64,000 bases of DNA from Fimadaptatus sp948467645 (lineage in GTDB: Bacteria; Bacillota; Clostridia; Christensenellales; Aristaeellaceae). A program made the position numbers and the translations under genes. The notes below the pieces were generated by a model. That model did not search any database. It worked only from the letters and a program-made list of their open reading frames with translations, and had not been told where the DNA came from. Each line of letters starts with the position of its first letter. Position 1 is the stretch's first letter. The stretch is taken from contig CAOKFD010000004.1 in the NCBI GenBank assembly GCA_948467645.1, positions 14,438-78,437 of the forward strand, written 5' to 3'. Positions 60,481 through 64,000 of this stretch are shown one piece after another.

Positions 60481-60520
60481 TCTAAGGCGCGTGGGTAGGC
60501 GGTCATTGTCCGAGAAAGCT

Positions 60521-60662
60521 CAGAGTGCGTCTTAAAAAATTCTGAGTACGAAATGTCGGGCGGCACTTCGCCAGTACTGCGTTATAAGGCTCGAATTGGT
60601 TCTGATCGGCCTTGGGATTTCTTACTGAACACCTGCGGATTGTTTAGCTTGCGACGCACTCC
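60521..60662. repeat. Degenerate copy of the palindromic element
   Basis: Ends CAGAGTGCGTCTTAAAAA and AGCTTGCGACGCACTC match with several changes. The middle retains GGCGGCACTTCGCC, TGCGTTATAAGGCTCGA and CTTACTGAAC but lacks the central hairpin. It is the oldest-looking copy. Confidence 0.7.
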
Positions 60663-60820
60663 AAAGACCACATGTCCATGCCGGGCGCGCATTCCGCTCT
60701 TGCCTTAGCAGGACGTGATTGGCGCGGCTATATGCTTTTCGCAAAGACATTCAAACGCATATTACAGGCACCACATCGCGCAATTTCAAACGCGAAAAAG
60801 TACATTTCGTGCAATAAATA

Positions 60821-60850
60821 TTGATTTTGTGCGTTTGATGGCGATATAAT
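60821..60850 (+). promoter_or_regulatory. Sigma-A promoter of the secreted protein gene
   Basis: TTGATT at 60821-60826, an 18-base spacer, and TATAAT at 60845-60850. AGGGGGATC lies eight bases before the ATG at 60913. The rest of 60663-60820 holds no gene. Confidence 0.72.
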
Positions 60851-60912
60851 TGAAACCGAAATACGGTAGATTACGTCTATCCAGTATACAACCAATGTGA
60901 AGGGGGATCACA

Positions 60913-62613
60913 ATGAAATCATCTTTCATGCGCAAAATCACCGCCCTGTTCGTGGCCGTGATGATGCTCCTGCCCATGGCCGCACAGGCCGAAGAAGCGG
61001 GCAGCGGTTACTATGAGGCCAGCGTAAGCGACCTTATCGTAAACTACATGGGCACTCAGCTGGACTTTACCGGCCTGACGCTCAAGCTCCTGGGCGGCGT
61101 GGACGCCAACAACAAAAATGCTATCGCGGGCCTGACCGTGGGTACTCCCGACGACTCGAAGATAAGCATTGCCGCCGAGCTGGGCGAGAAGGATGCGACC
61201 GTCCTGCTGGCCAATCAGCTTGTTACCATACCTTACGACCGCATGGGCGACGCGCTGGCCAAGTTGGGCGCGGAAACCGATGAGGAATTCAGCGACCTCA
61301 CTCCCATCATGGACAGCATGTGGGCCGAGATCGCGGGCGCGGTTGCGATAGGCGCGATTGACAGCGCCGAGCCGGATACTGACATCAATTTTGACACCAC
61401 CGCCATATCTGAGCTGATGAGCGAAGTAACCGCGGACGTTACCCCGACCGATGCCGAGCGCACCATTAATGAAGTGACCTACGCCGGTACCGAGGCCGTC
61501 GTGGATATGACCGCCGAGCAGGCCAACAAGCTCATCGCCGGCATCATAACCACCGTGTACGGCAACGAGCAGGTAGTGGCGGCGATGGAGTCGGTAGGCG
61601 AGGCGTTTACCTCCGCCGCGGCGCAGAGCGGTGAGGACATTGGCGACGTTGATTTCAGCGCTATGTACACCGCGTTCGTCGAGAACGCCCAGAAGATGAC
61701 CATGCCCAACGGCCTCAAGATGACCGTGTTTGCAGCCACCGCCGAGGACGGCACTTCTGTTACCGACATTCAGATTGAGCGCTGCACCATCGACATGAAG
61801 GACTACATCGACGGCATGATGGAGAGCCTGAAGGTTGAGGATGCGGAAGTGGACGAGGCCAGCTCCTCGATGGACTTCGACCTGGCTCTGAGCGTGGTCG
61901 AAGGTGCGGAAGCCGACTTTGTTGACATGGCCTCCGGCATGTACCTGACCGGCGCTGAGAACTCCTTCGTTGACGTATACCTGACCGTAAACGGCGGCGA
62001 ACAGACCGGCTATGCCAACATGTCAATGAACGTAACCCCCGCCGCGATGGGCGAGGAGGGCGACGCGGGCTCTATGAGCGTCGCGTTTGACTGGGACGAG
62101 ACCGACAATAAGAAGACCATCAACGGCAGCGTTTCCGTATTCACGGGCAATGTACAGCAGGGCGAGTTCGGCTTCAACTACGCCAAGGAAGCCGTAAGCG
62201 ACAACGACGATAACGTAAGCATCGCGCTGACCGTGGCGCAGGGCAATGACGATCCGATGCCGCTGTTCACTCTGGGATATGACGTACATCACGAGTCCGA
62301 CGACACCAGCTCCACAAGTGACGTTGTGTTCAGCGTTGACTTGGGCGGTGCGATCTCCGCGACCGGCAAGCTCAGCTACTCCAAGCTCCCGATGGGCGAG
62401 GATAAGCTGATGAGCACCAACGCCGCCAGCGCGCTGAACCTGGCCGATGCGACCGATGAAGAGGTTCAGTCCCTGCTCGCCAGCGTGCAGTCCGAGCTGA
62501 CCAACGCGATAATGAGTGCCGTACAGGTGCCCGGCATCGCGACGCTGATGACCGCCTCGATGGGCGGCGAGGCCACTTCTGTCGATACGACTAATGAAGC
62601 AATAGCGGGCTGA
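60913..62613 (+). CDS. Secreted protein of unknown function, likely highly expressed
   Basis: A 566-residue protein with a Sec signal peptide (MRKITALFVAVMMLLPMAAQ, about 6-26, cleavage after AQA). The mature part is acidic, rich in Asp, Glu, Ala, Thr and Met, and has many short strands; no catalytic motif was recognised. There is no lipobox or LPxTG anchor. Codons are richer in ATC and GAC than in neighbouring genes, and the gene has a good promoter and a strong terminator, so it may be abundant at the surface or in the medium. It is monocistronic. I do not recognise its family. Confidence 0.75.
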   Translation: MKSSFMRKITALFVAVMMLLPMAAQAEEAGSGYYEASVSDLIVNYMGTQLDFTGLTLKLLGGVDANNKNAIAGLTVGTPDDSKISIAAELGEKDATVLLANQLVTIPYDRMGDALAKLGAETDEEFSDLTPIMDSMWAEIAGAVAIGAIDSAEPDTDINFDTTAISELMSEVTADVTPTDAERTINEVTYAGTEAVVDMTAEQANKLIAGIITTVYGNEQVVAAMESVGEAFTSAAAQSGEDIGDVDFSAMYTAFVENAQKMTMPNGLKMTVFAATAEDGTSVTDIQIERCTIDMKDYIDGMMESLKVEDAEVDEASSSMDFDLALSVVEGAEADFVDMASGMYLTGAENSFVDVYLTVNGGEQTGYANMSMNVTPAAMGEEGDAGSMSVAFDWDETDNKKTINGSVSVFTGNVQQGEFGFNYAKEAVSDNDDNVSIALTVAQGNDDPMPLFTLGYDVHHESDDTSSTSDVVFSVDLGGAISATGKLSYSKLPMGEDKLMSTNAASALNLADATDEEVQSLLASVQSELTNAIMSAVQVPGIATLMTASMGGEATSVDTTNEAIAG

Positions 62614-62636
62614 TAATTAAATAACCGATTAAACAG

Positions 62637-62680
62637 CAAAAGCCGCGGGCGTCCAAATCGACGGATGCCTGCGGCTTTTA
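62637..62680 (+). terminator. Terminator of the secreted protein gene
   Basis: AAAAGCCGC/GCGGCTTTT with an inner GGCGTCC/GGATGCC part (one G-U pair), followed by TTTTA. Confidence 0.9.
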
Positions 62681-62700
62681 TGCGTTGGTTCTGGAAAGAT

Positions 62701-62748
62701 CAAAAGGGGCGGCGATAAAGCGCTTATGCGTTTTATTGCCGCCCTTTA
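62701..62748 (-). terminator. Terminator of the DUF2264 gene (minus strand)
   Basis: A long hairpin AAAGGGGCGGCGATAAAG with TTTTATTGCCGCCCTTT, ending about 10 bases after the stop. On the minus strand it is followed by CCTTTTGATC. Confidence 0.75.
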
Positions 62749-62757
62749 ATCATAGAA

Positions 62758-63903
62758 TCAGCTTAAAGCGTGCTCACAAGGCAGATTTTCGCCGCCCCAC
62801 ATGCGCTGCGCCGTCCACTGGGCATCGGGCGCGCTCCAGAACGGGTCGCTTGCGGGCAGTCCCAGCGGCAGGAATACTGCACAGCACAGGTACAGACTGC
62901 CTATCGATATGTACGTCTCGCCCATCGCGGGCTGTTCGCCGCACACGCCGATGTTCAGCCAGCCGTCCTCGTCGAACATGCCGGGACATTCGGTCACGCG
63001 CCGTATGACCTCGGTCAGCGCACAGCGCACCTGCGCGGGCGATATTTTTCGCTCCAGATTATGAAGCAGCGCCGCGTGCGACAGCGATTGAAACGCGCCG
63101 AAGCGATAGCACGACGAACGCCCGATAACCGGGTAAGTGCCGTCGCGCGCGATAAGGTGCTCCAGCACCGTGGCGTACCGCGCCGCGCGCCGCATGACCG
63201 CGTCCTTAATCTGCGCCCAGTCGGGATTGACGTCGCTCACCGTGCGCAGTATGTCAACCAGCATGGGCTGAATCACAAAGCTGTTGTAATAGTCCCAGTG
63301 GAACTCCGGCCCGTCGCCGTACATGCCATCGCCCACGTACCACTGCATGTGCTGTTTAAGCGCGTAATCGACGCGCATCTGGTCCCAGTCGCTTTCGCCC
63401 GCCGTGTACAGGAACGCTTCGATTATGCCTGAAAACAGCAGCCAGTTGTTGGCCCACGGCTTGCGCGTGCGGGTGTGCTTGAGCTTGGCAATCAGGTTGG
63501 CGCGCGTCTGATCGTCAAGCTTTCCCCAAAGCTCCTTATGTGCGCGCAGGAGCGCCTGCGCCAGAAACGCCGCGTCAACTATCGGCTGATAGCCATTTTC
63601 AAAGTTCATGCAGTCGGGCGAGGCGGGATCGACCGCCATTGCAATCGCCTTGCGCGCGAGTTCCGCGTGATGCGCGCGCAGTTCCTCCTCAACAGGGTCT
63701 TCGGCGGGCGTTTCCAACCACGGCGCAACGCCCATCAGTGTGCGCCCCAGCGCCTCGAGGTAGGTATAGTCCGCGCGGTCGTGCGAGTCGGGATGATGCT
63801 TTAGCGGCATATCGCTGCGAAGCCGGCCCTTGCTCAGGCTGTCGAGCACCGGGTTCGATATGCGCAGCATTACGTCTATCCAGAATTGACGCGAGTTTTC
63901 CAT
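62758..63903 (-). CDS. DUF2264 family protein, (alpha/alpha) glycan-acting enzyme-like
   Basis: A 381-residue protein without a signal peptide. The sequence HDRADYTYLEALGRTLMGVA, ANNWLLFSGIIEAFLY, YGDGPEFHWDYYNSFVIQPM and GRSSCYRFGAFQSL is the DUF2264 signature, a helical toroid related to glycoside hydrolase or lyase families. Its activity is not settled; the many Trp, Tyr and His residues suggest a carbohydrate pocket. An in-frame TTG at 63912 lies too near the AGGAGG; the ATG at 63903 is preferred. A full-type palindromic repeat starts 45 bases upstream. Confidence 0.88.
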   Translation of the reverse strand: MENSRQFWIDVMLRISNPVLDSLSKGRLRSDMPLKHHPDSHDRADYTYLEALGRTLMGVAPWLETPAEDPVEEELRAHHAELARKAIAMAVDPASPDCMNFENGYQPIVDAAFLAQALLRAHKELWGKLDDQTRANLIAKLKHTRTRKPWANNWLLFSGIIEAFLYTAGESDWDQMRVDYALKQHMQWYVGDGMYGDGPEFHWDYYNSFVIQPMLVDILRTVSDVNPDWAQIKDAVMRRAARYATVLEHLIARDGTYPVIGRSSCYRFGAFQSLSHAALLHNLERKISPAQVRCALTEVIRRVTECPGMFDEDGWLNIGVCGEQPAMGETYISIGSLYLCCAVFLPLGLPASDPFWSAPDAQWTAQRMWGGENLPCEHALS

Positions 63904-63947
63904 GATAAACAATGCCTCCTGAAAAAGACTTTGCCTGTTATCTGCCT

Positions 63948-64000
63948 TAGAGTGTGTCTCAAAAATTCCGGAGTACGCAATTTCGGGCGTCGCTCCGCCA
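63948..64000. mobile_element. Palindromic MITE-like element, cut by the window end
   Basis: TAGAGTGTGTCTCAAAAATT, then GTACGCAATTTCGGGCGTCG as in the copy after lon. The right end is outside the window. Confidence 0.82.

Overview
This window reads as a chromosomal segment of a GC-rich, Gram-positive, probably spore-forming anaerobe of the Clostridia (Bacillota). The reasons are the dcw division/cell-wall cluster with mraZ and a PASTA-type (SpoVD-like) transpeptidase, the obgE-yhbY-nadD-yqeK-rsfS order, GerMN-domain proteins, an NfnAB-type electron-bifurcating transhydrogenase, strong Shine-Dalgarno sites and frequent TTG/GTG starts. A Christensenellales- or Oscillospirales-like lineage would fit, but that is inference. 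There is no rRNA, tRNA, CRISPR array, prophage or intact transposase that I can see.

Layout: 1-0.7 kb, tail of a putative acyl-CoA thioesterase/BAAT-type hydrolase and rpsI. 0.9-3.7 kb, a minus-strand ECF sigma operon with two membrane/secreted partners. 3.9-7.4 kb, a sugar nucleotidyltransferase fused to a degenerate phosphohexomutase, then an acidic-tailed membrane protein. 7.4-8.3 kb, radC. 8.7-13.7 kb, a Gld-type ABC export operon with a DUF4340 protein. 14-21 kb, an unknown charged protein, an MFS permease, greA, a LysRS with a fused tRNA-binding domain, and an anchored protein. 21.6-23.9 kb, nfnAB. 24.3-29.6 kb, obgE, yhbY, an unknown membrane protein, nadD-yqeK-rsfS and a GNAT. 29.7-34.6 kb, a minus-strand block of three cell-wall enzymes (two L,D-transpeptidases and a D,D-carboxypeptidase). 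34.9-42.5 kb, response regulator, sensor kinase, two GerMN proteins and lon. 43-45 kb, engB, a zinc-ribbon protein and a phosphoesterase. 45.6-59.2 kb, the dcw cluster mraZ-ftsL-pbpB-murE-mraY-murD-ftsW-murA-ftsQ-ftsA-ftsZ. 59.5-63.9 kb, a PfkB-type sugar kinase, a highly expressed-looking secreted protein and a DUF2264 protein.

The common theme is envelope building: precursor synthesis and septation (dcw), peptidoglycan maturation (L,D-transpeptidases and DacA), and a two-component system next to GerMN lipoproteins that resembles the actinobacterial MtrAB-LpqB module. The dcw cluster is incomplete (no rsmH, murF, murG, murC or murB), so those functions must be encoded elsewhere.

The most striking non-coding signal is a dispersed palindromic element with TAGAGTGTGTCTC...GAGACACACTCTA ends. 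It occurs at least seven times here, as full-length copies of about 164 bp and as 58-66 bp deletion derivatives, always between genes. It looks like a MITE of the IS630/Tc1-mariner (TA-target) kind. A second dispersed intergenic word, GCCTTAA, is also recurrent.
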